Positions 63,791 to 64,000 of a stretch of 64,000 bases of DNA are shown here, piece after piece (the stretch's first letter is position 1; each line of letters opens with the position of its first letter). The notes beneath the pieces were generated by a model, which did no database searches, was not told where the DNA came from, and saw nothing but the letters and a program-made list of their open reading frames with translations. The translations under genes were made by a program, and so were the position numbers. Origin of the DNA: Bactericera cockerelli (taxonomy: Eukaryota; Arthropoda; Insecta; Hemiptera; Triozidae); assembly GCA_024516035.1 (NCBI GenBank), contig CM044964.1:13215597-13279596 (forward strand). The letters run 5' to 3'.

Positions 63791-64000
63791 TAGTATATTA
63801 TCACTCTCCCAGATGAGTCAAAAGTCACATATCTACTTTTTAGGTGAAAGAATAATTTGGAGAAGGATACTGTGCTTAGGTATGAATATCAAACTAAAAT
63901 CTTTATCTTCACATTCAAACTGTTTCATTTATCAACACTTGTTCCTTTAAAGTCATTATTTAATATGTTAAATAGTTTTATATTGAAACAACATATATCA

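Noticed and set aside
51603..64000. 5' exon of LST2 encoding the usual FRKWLYKPK-like start
   Set aside because: I looked for it on the minus strand and found no convincing match; not called.

Overview
This is a TE-crowded animal nuclear window, most likely from an arthropod and probably an insect. The evidence is compact GC-rich exons with GT-AG introns, two conserved animal genes, and AT-rich introns filled with tRNA-derived and 5S-rRNA-derived SINEs, MITEs and non-LTR fragments. I cannot name the species. Two 100-base N runs (25900-25999 and 54304-54403) mark scaffold gaps.

Left part (1-18.4 kb, + strand): an activator-type E2F transcription factor gene. Seven coding exons (167-275, 1625-1783, 3162-3308, 4458-4540, 5620-5853, 6913-7144, 16337-16470) splice without a frame break into 365 codons plus stop. 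They give the cyclin-binding-like start, winged-helix DNA-binding domain, marked box and C-terminal pocket-protein-binding motif. The true N-terminus may lie upstream. The 3' UTR appears to be spliced and contains a 17-bp minisatellite.

Middle (18.5-33.6 kb): intergenic sequence between convergent genes. It is almost all repeats: SINEs, TTAA-type MITEs, a 2.56-kb element whose empty site is also present, a head-to-head pair of 5S-derived SINEs and a 74-bp satellite.

Right part (33.8-50.5 kb, - strand): LST2/ZFYVE28, the lateral signalling target protein 2 family (FYVE-domain regulator of EGFR signalling). Eleven exons splice into 1627 codons plus stop. The conserved N-terminal domain is nearly complete, a giant 3.3-kb exon encodes a disordered Ser-rich repeat region, and a FYVE zinc finger sits at the C-terminus. 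The start-codon exon was not found. From 50.5 to 64 kb the sequence is repeats, either LST2 intron 1 or upstream DNA.

The most unusual signal is that splice junctions of both genes have repeatedly been duplicated into the neighbouring intron. LST2 introns carry tandem arrays whose units contain the exon's own 5' splice site (34.2-34.7 kb, about 12 copies; 37.36-37.76 kb, about 18 copies). A SINE inserted exactly across another LST2 donor, with its target-site duplication rebuilding the donor. E2F exons 2, 4 and 7 and LST2 exons at 35979-36205 and 43622-43776 have partial copies carrying exon bases and, in most cases, the splice site.
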